Shown: one piece after another, positions 1 through 7,510 of the stretch
How positions within the stretch are numbered: position 1 is the stretch's first letter
Layout: every line of letters begins with the position of its first letter
Source: Planctomycetota bacterium
Lineage (GTDB): Bacteria; Planctomycetota; MHYJ01; WSZJ01; JACPWG01
Assembly: GCA_016197205.1 (NCBI GenBank)
Contig: JACPWG010000107.1
Coordinates: 57,366 to 121,365, forward strand
Direction of reading: 5' to 3'
DNA length: 64,000 bases
The notes under the pieces: model-generated
Databases searched by the model: none
The model's input: the letters and a program-made list of their open reading frames with translations, nothing else
What the model was told of the DNA's origin: nothing
Program-made: the position numbers and the translations under genes

Positions 1-1242
1 GTGGTCCGGGTCGCAGAGCGTGTCGCCGGTGATCGTGTTCTTCGCGCCGATGATCGCCACGATGTTCCCGGCCTCCGCGTACTCCACCGGCGTGCGGCTG
101 TTCGCGTGCATGACGTAGAGGCGTCCGACCCGCTCCGTGATCCGGCGCTTCGGGTTCCAGAGTTCGTCCCCCTTCGTCATCCGCCCCGAATAGACGCGGA
201 GGAAGGTGAGGTCGCCGTTCCGGTCGCCGACCGTCTTGAAGGCGAGCGCGGAGAAAGGTTCGTTCGGGTCGTGACCGCGCTTCTCTTCCGCTGACCCGTC
301 CGGGGTCTGCCCCACGACGTCCGCGATGTCGAGCGGCGAAGGGAGGAACTCCACGGCGGCGTCGAGCAGCGGCTCCACGCCGACGTTGCGGAGCGCCGCG
401 CCGCAAAGGACGGGCGTGATCAAGTTGCGCACGGTGCCCAGCCGGATGGCCGCGCGCAGATCTTCCGCGGTCACCTGTTCGCCGTGGAGGTACTTCCGGG
501 TGACCTCGTCATCGTAGCGGCTGACCTCTTCGATGACGTGCTCGCGATGCTTCTCCGCGAGGTCGCGAAGGTGCAGCGGGATCGGATGCCGCGTGGGCGG
601 GAGGTTGATGTCACCCTTGTACTCGATCAGCTCCATCGAGATGAGATCGATCATCCCCCGGAACTCTTTCTCGGTCCCGTAGGGGAGCTGGATCGGAACG
701 GGGATGGCCCCCAGGCGCTGGCGGATGGAGTCGACGGCGCTGAAGAAATTCGCGCCGATCCGGTCCATCTTGTTGATGAAGGCGATGCGCGGGACGTGGT
801 ATTTCGCGGCCTGCCGCCAGACCGTCTCGGACTGGGCCTCGACGCCCGCCACGCCGCAGAAGACGACGATCGCGCCGTCCAGGACGCGGAGGGAGCGCTC
901 GACCTCGGCCGTGAAGTCCACGTGGCCGGGGGTGTCGATGAGGTTGAGGATGTGGTCGCGCCACTCGCAGTTGGTCGCGGCGCTGGTGATCGTGATCCCG
1001 CGCTCCTGCTCTTCCGGCAGGTAGTCCATGGTCGCGGTGCCGTCGTGGACCTCGCCGGTGCGATGGATCTTCCCCGTGAAATAGAGGATCCGCTCCGAGC
1101 AGGTGGTCTTGCCGGCATCGACGTGGGCGATCACGCCGAGGTTCCGGACGCGCGCCATGTGCGACGTCGGGTAACGCTTGCCGGGGGCGGCCGGGGCGGG
1201 CGGAGCGGTCGGGATGACTTCGGGCGTGGAGGGGCGTTCCAT
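1..1242 (-). CDS. fusA: Translation elongation factor G, N-terminal part (cut by window edge)
   Basis: EF-G is the GTPase that moves tRNA and mRNA through the ribosome after peptide transfer. The first 414 codons are present and the gene runs off the left edge in frame. G-domain motifs are clear: P-loop AHVDAGKTT near residues 39-47, then RGITI, DTPGHVDF and NKMD. The ATG at 1242 has GGAG about six bases upstream. It gives a 28-residue Pro/Ala-rich leader ahead of the usual MARVRNLGVIAH start; the ATG at that usual place (1158) has no Shine-Dalgarno. Family assignment is certain; the longer start is likely but not proven. Confidence 0.97.
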   Translation of the reverse strand, partial: MERPSTPEVIPTAPPAPAAPGKRYPTSHMARVRNLGVIAHVDAGKTTCSERILYFTGKIHRTGEVHDGTATMDYLPEEQERGITITSAATNCEWRDHILNLIDTPGHVDFTAEVERSLRVLDGAIVVFCGVAGVEAQSETVWRQAAKYHVPRIAFINKMDRIGANFFSAVDSIRQRLGAIPVPIQLPYGTEKEFRGMIDLISMELIEYKGDINLPPTRHPIPLHLRDLAEKHREHVIEEVSRYDDEVTRKYLHGEQVTAEDLRAAIRLGTVRNLITPVLCGAALRNVGVEPLLDAAVEFLPSPLDIADVVGQTPDGSAEEKRGHDPNEPFSALAFKTVGDRNGDLTFLRVYSGRMTKGDELWNPKRRITERVGRLYVMHANSRTPVEYAEAGNIVAIIGAKNTITGDTLCDPDH

Positions 1243-1288
1243 GGGGGGCTCCAGAGGTGCGTCTCAGGGGTGACTAAGAAAGCGCGGT

Positions 1289-1316
1289 ATCTTACGGATT
1301 TTCCAGGAAAAAGCAA
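1289..1316 (-). promoter_or_regulatory. Sigma-70-like promoter for fusA
   Basis: On the minus strand TTGCTT and TAAGAT are separated by 16 bases, about 45 bases before the fusA start at 1242. The AT-rich stretch stands out in this GC-rich DNA. It supports use of the upstream ATG. Confidence 0.5.
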
Positions 1317-1476
1317 CGAAAATTCATGTGGACCCGCGCCGCCGCGGTCGTGACCCGATGGGTCCATCCTCGTAACGGTCGAAGGGCCGGAAGGTTCGGG
1401 TGGAATTGGCCGGGGGCGGATGCTAGAGTAGACGGCTCGATACCCGCGTTCTTCGCGAGGCTTTCGGAGTCGGACG

Positions 1477-2808
1477 GTGGTACTCCCACGCGCGCGCGTG
1501 CTCCTCACTTTGCGGACGGCGCTCTCGGCCCTGCTCCTCTTGCGCGTGCTCGCGGCCGACGACGGCGGCGACGCGGGCGCACGGCCGGGCGCGCGCCGCG
1601 TCCCGCAGGACTTCTCGCCGCTCTCGCGACAGGAGGCCCTGGCCGCCGCGATCGCAGGCGGCGACTGGATCCTCGGGATGCAGCGAAAGGGGGGAGGGTT
1701 CGCCTACGAATACGACCCGAGGTCGGACCGCTATGACGACGCCACGGTGAATCTCCCGCGCATCGCGGGCACGGCGCGCTGCCTCGCTCAGCTCGCGGTC
1801 GCGACCGGCGAAGAGCGCTTCGCCACCGCTGCCGGGCGCGCGCTCCGGTATCTCCGGCTGCGCCACACGTGCGACCTGCCCGGAGGCCCTGCGGCCTCCT
1901 TCCTCTTCGAACCGGAAGGCAGCCGGCTCGGGGGGACGGCCCTGGCTCTCCTGGCGGCGAGCGAAGGGCGGGGGGCGAAGCGCGCAGGCCCCGCGAACAC
2001 AGGGTCTCCCGTTTCCGCGGGAGCGCCGCCGGACGAGGAACCGGAAGTGTCGGCGTGGGCTGCCCGTCTGGCCCGCTGCCTCGTCGTCGCCCAGCAGCCG
2101 AACGGCAAGTTCGCCCCCATCTACAAGGCCGCAGAAGCTCGCTGGGTCACGAACGAAACCTGGCTCTACTTCGGGGAGGAGGCCACGCTCGCCCTCGTCC
2201 GCTATCACCGCGCCACGCGGGATCCGGAATGGCTCGCCGCGGCCGAGCGCGGCGCGCGGTACTTGCTCGAGGTCGTCCCGACCCAGCGCGCGGAACGACG
2301 GCCCCGGGCCGACGCCTGGCTCATGCAGGCCTGCCTGGAGCTCTTCGACCTCACAAACAAAAACATGTATGGCGAATACGCGACCGCCGCGGCCGAGGAG
2401 TACCTGGGGGTGCAGTTCACGGCCTTCAACGCGGCCGACCCGGCGGACGTCGGGGGCTTCGACGACGGCGTGCCGCTGCCCATGGGACCCACGGCCGCGG
2501 CCCGGTGCGAAGGGCTCGTCGCGGCGTGGCGGCTGACGACTCGGGCCGACCCCGCGACGGAGGGCGCGGCCGGCGCCGCGGCCGAGGCCGCGGGCGGGAG
2601 GGAGGACTTCCGGCGTGCGATCTCCCTGTCGCTACGCTTTCAACTCCGCCACCAGCTTACGACCGAAACGGCCGCGCGGTTTGTCCACCCGGAACGCGCG
2701 CTCGGCGGCGTGACGCTCAACCGGGAGGATCCGACGCTCCGCATCGATTACGCACAGCATCACGTCTCCAGTCTGCTCGCCTGGGCGGCCGCCCTGGAGG
2801 GGAAATGA
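1477..2808 (+). CDS. Secreted alpha/alpha-toroid protein, function unknown
   Basis: This is a 443-residue protein with a hydrophobic N-terminal segment (VLLTLRTALSALLLLRVLA), so it is probably exported. The rest is helical and Trp/Tyr-rich in the style of alpha/alpha-toroid proteins such as N-acylglucosamine epimerases, six-hairpin glycosidases and terpenoid cyclases: GGDWILGMQ near residue 65, then repeated Ala/Leu/Arg helices with TGEERFATAAGRALRYL. I see no catalytic signature that picks one family. The GTG start has GGAG eight bases upstream. Its stop overlaps the next ATG by four bases, so it is co-translated with a membrane glycosyltransferase. A role in extracellular glycan metabolism is only a guess. 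Confidence 0.75.
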   Translation: MVLPRARVLLTLRTALSALLLLRVLAADDGGDAGARPGARRVPQDFSPLSRQEALAAAIAGGDWILGMQRKGGGFAYEYDPRSDRYDDATVNLPRIAGTARCLAQLAVATGEERFATAAGRALRYLRLRHTCDLPGGPAASFLFEPEGSRLGGTALALLAASEGRGAKRAGPANTGSPVSAGAPPDEEPEVSAWAARLARCLVVAQQPNGKFAPIYKAAEARWVTNETWLYFGEEATLALVRYHRATRDPEWLAAAERGARYLLEVVPTQRAERRPRADAWLMQACLELFDLTNKNMYGEYATAAAEEYLGVQFTAFNAADPADVGGFDDGVPLPMGPTAAARCEGLVAAWRLTTRADPATEGAAGAAAEAAGGREDFRRAISLSLRFQLRHQLTTETAARFVHPERALGGVTLNREDPTLRIDYAQHHVSSLLAWAAALEGK

Positions 2809-4406
2809 CCGCGGCGGCGCAGCGAAGGCCGGTCGCGAGCGTGACGAAGCACGAAGCGATCCTGCTCCTCGCTCTCACGACGGCGGCTGCGGTCGCCCGC
2901 CTCGCGGGTCTCCCGGAGCAAGGGTTTCGGCTCCCGGACGAGGGGAACTACGCCTTCCTCGGACTCGCCCTGCTCCAGGGACTCGCCAAGGCCGTGTGGC
3001 TGAAGCCCGGGCAGGCCCTCCTGCTCGCCGGTGCGTACCAGGTTTTCGGCGCGTCGTCCGTCGCAGCCTTCATGCCCGCCGCGCTCCTCGGAAGCCTTCA
3101 AGTGCCCGCCACGTGGCTCCTCGCACGCCGGCTCTGGGGCCCGGTCCCGGCGCTCGTCGCGGCCGCGTCCTTCGCCACGCTCCCGTTCGCGCTCTTGTAC
3201 GGCCGCTCGGCGCTGTCCGACGCGAGCTACCTGTGCATCGTCACCGCGGGACTCGCGCTGGCAGCCTGGGCGCTGCCCTTGCGAGAGGACGAGGCCACCG
3301 CGCCTCCACGGCCGGCGCGCGGAGCGGCGGGCTGGGCCGCGCGGAGCGGCGCAGGGTTTTTGTTGGGGTTCGCCTTCTGGACGAACCCGGCTGCCTCCGT
3401 GCCCGCGGGCTTCGCGTTCGCGGCCGCTCTCCTGCTCGCGGCGGCGGGGCGCACGGCCTGGCGCGACCTCGCACGGTCACTCTGGGGCGCGGCCGCGGGG
3501 GCGGTGCTCGCCACGGCCGCGGTCGCGGCGAGCGGCGGCGACGCGATCGACTGGGGTCGGCGCTCGGACGCGCTCGTCGTCCCGGCGCGGATCATCCTCG
3601 CCTTCGCCCCGTCGACGGTCTGGGCGGAACGGCTCTGGCAGTACGCGGGTCCGGAACTGCTCGCGCTCGCGCTGGTGGGCGCGTGCAGCGCGGCGCGGCG
3701 GCGAACGACCGGTGACCTCTTCGCGCTCGCGTTCGCGGGCGGGCTCCTCCTTTTCTACGCACGGACGGACCACCCGTCCCCTCGCATCTACTTTCCCTTG
3801 TCGCTGCCGGTGGTCCTCCTCGCCGGCCTGGGCGGGGAGCATGTCGCCGCTTGGCTGGCCGCCCGATTCGCCGCGGGCGCGCGGAGGACGGTGGCGATCG
3901 GCCTGTCGCTCGCTTGCGCGCTCGTCCCGCTGCTCGCGTGGCACGGGCGGGAGGCCTTCTCGCTCGAGTCGGGCCTCCCGCAGGTCTGCGAGCTGCTCCG
4001 GGGGGAAGGAGGCGGCAAAGTATCCACGTCCGAGCACTGCTGGACCTACGTCTCCTTCGTGGGGAACTGCCAGGCGTTTCCCGATTCGGTCGCCATCATG
4101 AAAGACCTGGCGAACGCTCCCGAGCCGGACGCCGTGGAACGGCGACTCGCGCGCCTGCGCGGCCGCGGCTACACGCACTGGGTGGTGGACGCGATGTTCT
4201 GGATGCGTGCCGAGCCGGCGGCGCTCGATCGGCTGCGGCGCTTCCTGGAAACGCACCCGCCGCTCGCCCGGATTCCCCACCCGGTCGCGGCACATCGCGC
4301 GACCGCGCTCGAGTGCACCGTTCCCGCCGCCGCGGACGATCCGGCCGCGCGCTGGATCTACGTGTATCGACTGAAGGACCTGGACCTGCAGGAGCCGGGG
4401 AAGTAG
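2805..4406 (+). CDS. ArnT/PMT-like membrane glycosyltransferase (GT39/GT83 style)
   Basis: This 533-residue polytopic membrane protein opens with about a dozen hydrophobic segments and ends in a soluble domain of about 150 residues. The first loop contains LPDEGNYA, like the acidic (D/E)E motif of lipid-linked-sugar glycosyltransferases of the ArnT/PMT/DUF2029 clan; it is followed by KPGQALLLAGAYQVFG. Such enzymes move a sugar from a polyprenyl phosphate carrier to an acceptor on the outer face of the membrane. The ATG at 2805 overlaps the stop of the upstream toroid gene (ATGA) and is preceded by GGAGG. The substrate cannot be read from the sequence. Confidence 0.8.
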   Translation: MTAAAQRRPVASVTKHEAILLLALTTAAAVARLAGLPEQGFRLPDEGNYAFLGLALLQGLAKAVWLKPGQALLLAGAYQVFGASSVAAFMPAALLGSLQVPATWLLARRLWGPVPALVAAASFATLPFALLYGRSALSDASYLCIVTAGLALAAWALPLREDEATAPPRPARGAAGWAARSGAGFLLGFAFWTNPAASVPAGFAFAAALLLAAAGRTAWRDLARSLWGAAAGAVLATAAVAASGGDAIDWGRRSDALVVPARIILAFAPSTVWAERLWQYAGPELLALALVGACSAARRRTTGDLFALAFAGGLLLFYARTDHPSPRIYFPLSLPVVLLAGLGGEHVAAWLAARFAAGARRTVAIGLSLACALVPLLAWHGREAFSLESGLPQVCELLRGEGGGKVSTSEHCWTYVSFVGNCQAFPDSVAIMKDLANAPEPDAVERRLARLRGRGYTHWVVDAMFWMRAEPAALDRLRRFLETHPPLARIPHPVAAHRATALECTVPAAADDPAARWIYVYRLKDLDLQEPGK

Positions 4407-4424
4407 CGCCTCGCGGGGAGGCCG

Positions 4425-4705
4425 TTGCCAAGCGACGACGAAACCACAGCCTTCACAGCGCGGCAGTGCCGCAGCCAAGCGACGACGGAACCACAGATTT
4501 CCCAGGGCAGCCGCTGGCCGCAACCAAAGGGACGAGCCACCGAAGACGCCGAAAACACCGAAAGACGAACCGCGCATTTCGCCGATTTCGCGAATTTTCT
4601 GCGGAGAATTCGTTGCCAGAAAAACAAGCCGGTCGCGGTTCGGATCGGCGGGGCCGGTCGATTCGCAAGAATTTCGTCCTTCGGCGCGTTCGGCGTTTTC
4701 GGTGG
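4425..4705. repeat. Composite intergenic repeat, family A copy 1
   Basis: The gap after the glycosyltransferase is made almost wholly of repeated modules: gcggcagtgccgcagccaag, the core GACGAGCCACCGAAGACGCC, and GCGAATTTTCTGCGGAGAAT. The same modules recur at 9379-9545, 52221-52270 and 54469-54510. The right end (4676-4705) is an inverted partial copy of the core, so the block can fold on itself. No coding capacity is evident. Confidence 0.8.
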
Positions 4706-6261
4706 CTCAAGAAGTTTCGGCGGTCCACGCCGTGCTCTCTTCTCCCGACGCTCCCGGGCCGACGGTCTCCCCGGTTCGCCGCCGCCCCGGCGACCTCCTG
4801 CTCCTCGGCCTGGACTTCGGCTCCACCACGAGCGCCGCGATGCTCGCTTCGGCGCGGGTCCTTCGGAATTGCGCGAGCGGCAGGATGGAACTGGGCGAGA
4901 TCGAGATGGTCTACCGGTCCGAGCCGGTCTTCACGCCCTTTCGCGGCCGCGAACTCGACGAACTGGACGAAGACGCGCTCGCGGTCCTGCTGGAGGGCTG
5001 GTTTCGCGCCTCAGGTGTTCACCCTAGGGAGCTCGGCGCGGGGGGGGCGATCGTCACCGGGCTCGCGGCGCGCAAACGAAACGCGGGGACGCTCCTTCGG
5101 CTCGTTCGCGAACGCGTGCCCGAGGCGCTCGTCGCGACCGCGGACGACCCGTCGCTGGAGTCGTGGGTGGCCTTCATGGGAAGCTGCGCGGGCCTCTCCG
5201 CGGCGCGGCCCGGGACGCCGTTCCTCAACCTCGACATCGGCGGCGGGACCACCAACCTCGCGCTCGGCAGGGCGGGCGAGGTCGAGAGCGTCGGCTGCCT
5301 CCTGGTGGGCGCTCGCCATGTGCGCGTGGAGCCCGGGAGCTACCGGATCGCCGGTCTTTCCTTGCAGGCCACGGCCCTCTTTCGGGAACTGGGGATCGCG
5401 AAGGGGCCGGGGGACCGGCTCGCCGGACCGGAGGTCGAGTTGCTCATGGCCCGCTACGTGTCGCTGCTCGAGGCCGCGATCGACGGCAACCGGGAGGCCT
5501 TTCGCGAGCCCTGGGCGGTCGCGCTCGAGACCGTCCGGTTCCGCCCCCCGCCCGATGTTGCGGACGCGCTTCTCACGATTTCCGGCGGCGTGGGGGAACT
5601 CCTGTACGCCCACGCGCAGGGAAGGCCCCTGCCCGGCACCACCTTCTTCGGTGACCTCGGCATCGACCTCGCGCTCGCGCTCGCCCGTTCGCCGCGGCTC
5701 TCCCGGGACCTGCGCACGGTCGTCCCGCCGAACCTCGGACGCGCGACCGTTTACGGCCTCGCGCTCTTCAGCACCGAAATCTCAGGAGCAACCGTACACT
5801 TGCCGCGACCCGAATTGCTCCCCCTCCGCGACCTGCCCATCGTGGCGCGCCTCGCGGCAGGCGACCTCGTCAGCGACGGCGAAAGCCGCGCGTCGGAGGC
5901 CCTGCTGCGGGCGGTCGACCGCGCGCGCGCCGGCGGGCGGGGCGCGTGCATCCAGCTCACCTCGGTCGGGGCAGCGCTCGCGGACGTGCGCCGCCTCGGG
6001 GACGCGCTGGCCGAGGCCCTGCGCGCGACCGCGTTTCCTGACGAGCGGCCGCTCGTGGTCTTCGTCCCGGGAAACGTCGGCAAGGCTCTCGGCGGTTATG
6101 CCTCGGCCTGGGGAGGGCGCGCGACCAATCTCATCGTCATCGACGAGCTGCCCGATCGCGGCGCGCACTTCGCCGGCCTCGGCGCCCCCCGACACGGCGT
6201 GATCCCCGTGTCGTTCTTCGGCATCGGGCACGCAGGCGGCCCGCCCGGGGCGCAGGCGTAA
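4702..6261 (+). CDS. EutA-like reactivating factor (ASKHA-fold ATPase)
   Basis: This 519-residue protein resembles EutA, which re-activates B12-dependent ethanolamine ammonia-lyase by swapping damaged cobalamin. Phosphate-binding motifs of the actin/Hsp70-like fold are visible: GLDFGSTTSAAML near residue 35 and LDIGGGTTNLAL near 175, with EutA-type stretches VYRSEPVFTPF and IVTGLAARKRNAGTLL. No eutB, eutC or microcompartment gene is in the window, so the partner enzyme is unknown. The GTG at 4702 lies in the flanking repeat and has no Shine-Dalgarno; GTG at 4732 is an equally possible start. The conserved region begins near residue 30. Confidence 0.82.
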   Translation: MAQEVSAVHAVLSSPDAPGPTVSPVRRRPGDLLLLGLDFGSTTSAAMLASARVLRNCASGRMELGEIEMVYRSEPVFTPFRGRELDELDEDALAVLLEGWFRASGVHPRELGAGGAIVTGLAARKRNAGTLLRLVRERVPEALVATADDPSLESWVAFMGSCAGLSAARPGTPFLNLDIGGGTTNLALGRAGEVESVGCLLVGARHVRVEPGSYRIAGLSLQATALFRELGIAKGPGDRLAGPEVELLMARYVSLLEAAIDGNREAFREPWAVALETVRFRPPPDVADALLTISGGVGELLYAHAQGRPLPGTTFFGDLGIDLALALARSPRLSRDLRTVVPPNLGRATVYGLALFSTEISGATVHLPRPELLPLRDLPIVARLAAGDLVSDGESRASEALLRAVDRARAGGRGACIQLTSVGAALADVRRLGDALAEALRATAFPDERPLVVFVPGNVGKALGGYASAWGGRATNLIVIDELPDRGAHFAGLGAPRHGVIPVSFFGIGHAGGPPGAQA

Positions 6262-6295
6262 AAAAAAGACGGCACGGCCCGAGGGCCGTGCCGTC
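6260..6295 (-). terminator. Intrinsic terminator for the 6319-7308 gene
   Basis: A 13-bp perfect stem (GACGGCACGGCCC and its complement, 6268-6295, two-base loop) is followed on the minus strand by eight T. The T run overlaps the TAA of the convergent EutA-like gene, so the two genes share the site. It lacks a T run on the plus strand. Confidence 0.85.
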
Positions 6296-6318
6296 CATGG
6301 AACGCTGGGGATCGGAGG

Positions 6319-7308
6319 TTACTGGACCTTCGTCGCCTTTTCGGCGCCGGCGGCGTCGCCAGTGGCGACCGCGGCGAGGTCCTTCACCACGACCAGGAGC
6401 TTGGCCGTAAGCTCCGCGCGGGTCGCGTCCTGCGCGCAAGCGTCGGCCATGTTCGGGTCGGCCTTCTCGTCGCACATCTTCTTGCAAGCCGTGTCCATGG
6501 CGACCGCGTCTTCGAGCAGGCCGGCAAGGGCCTGGACGGCGGCCGGCCACGCCATGAAGAAGGGATGCTTCGTCTTCATCGTCGCGAGACCGCCGAAGAC
6601 CGCGTCCTTCTCCGCGCCCTGCAGGGCCGCGAGGGTCTTCCTGGCTTCGCCGAAGCGGGCGGCGACCTCATCGGCGCGAGCGAGGAGTCCCTTGATGTCC
6701 GGGGCGGCGACCTGGGCGACCGCGGGGGCCGGGGTCGCGGCGCCGGCGGCGGGGGCGGGGACGGGGGCGCCGAGCAGCTTGCCGTCGGCGTTCGCCGCGG
6801 CGGCGGCCTTCGGATCGTTCGTCACCGGGGCGGCGGCTTCGGCCTTGGCTCCGCAGGTGTTCTTCATCGCGGCGCCGATGGCGGCGAAGAGCTCACGGGA
6901 CTTGGCGGACAGCGCGGCGCGGCTCGCGAGGAACTTCGCCATGGCCGCGTTCTTTTCGTTGCCCGACTTGTCGTCCATGCCGCAGCCGGCGCACGAACCG
7001 GCGTTGATGGCGCTGGCCTCGAGCGCGGCGCCGATCCAGGACATCGTGCCGGGCATGGCCTTGCAGATGGGACAGGACTGGGCCATACCGGCCTGGGCCT
7101 TCTCGAGCGCGGCCTTGTCCTCGGCCGTCAGCTTGGCGGCCCAGTCGGGGGTGATCGCCTGGAGGTGTTCGATGGCTGCGTTCGCATTCGCGATGGCTTC
7201 CTGGGACTTGGCGGCAGCGGCCGCGCCGCAGCAACCCTCTTGCGCCCACGTGGCCGGGGCGAAGCAGGCCAACACGAGCGCGCCGATGACGAGCATCCGG
7301 TTCAACAT
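6319..7308 (-). CDS. Exported Cys-rich protein of unknown function
   Basis: This 329-residue protein has a clear signal peptide (MLNRMLVIGALVLACFAPATWA, cleaved before QEGCCG). The mature part carries GCCG, then SCPICKAMPG and SCAGCGMDD, later CKKMC and scattered single Cys. The central part is a low-complexity Ala/Pro stretch (about residues 170-220). The Cys pairs could bind metal or form disulfides. I do not recognise the family. The ATG at 7308 has AGGAG nine bases upstream, a strong promoter lies behind it, and an intrinsic terminator closes it, so it is a monocistronic, probably well expressed gene. Confidence 0.8.
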   Translation of the reverse strand: MLNRMLVIGALVLACFAPATWAQEGCCGAAAAAKSQEAIANANAAIEHLQAITPDWAAKLTAEDKAALEKAQAGMAQSCPICKAMPGTMSWIGAALEASAINAGSCAGCGMDDKSGNEKNAAMAKFLASRAALSAKSRELFAAIGAAMKNTCGAKAEAAAPVTNDPKAAAAANADGKLLGAPVPAPAAGAATPAPAVAQVAAPDIKGLLARADEVAARFGEARKTLAALQGAEKDAVFGGLATMKTKHPFFMAWPAAVQALAGLLEDAVAMDTACKKMCDEKADPNMADACAQDATRAELTAKLLVVVKDLAAVATGDAAGAEKATKVQ

Positions 7309-7353
7309 TTCCGATCTCCTGGTAGGGTAGAGGGGCGGGAAAAGAAGGGCGGC

Positions 7354-7382
7354 ACTATAGAAAGCTCCGCGACGGCCGTCAA
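7354..7382 (-). promoter_or_regulatory. Strong sigma-70-like promoter for the Cys-rich gene
   Basis: Minus-strand TTGACG and TATAGT are separated by 17 bases, about 45 bases upstream of the ATG at 7308. This is close to the bacterial housekeeping consensus. Confidence 0.75.
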
Positions 7383-7427
7383 TAAAAATCTCGAACCCCG
7401 TGCGGCCGGACGGCCCGCGCGCGGTGC

Positions 7428-7457
7428 TTGACACGCTCCGAGCCGGGGAAGTAGGAT
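7428..7457 (+). promoter_or_regulatory. Sigma-70-like promoter for the 7511 gene
   Basis: TTGACA and TAGGAT are separated by 18 bases. The implied start site is about 45 bases before the ATG at 7511, which argues against starts further upstream in the same frame. Confidence 0.7.
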
Positions 7458-7510
7458 CGCCGGGGAGACGCGCATGCACGAGACAAGTCGGCTCCAGTGA
7501 CGAGGACGCC

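Noticed and set aside
6260..6295. Hairpin considered as a terminator for the EutA-like gene as well
   Set aside because: No T run follows it on the plus strand; only the minus-strand gene gets a proper intrinsic terminator.
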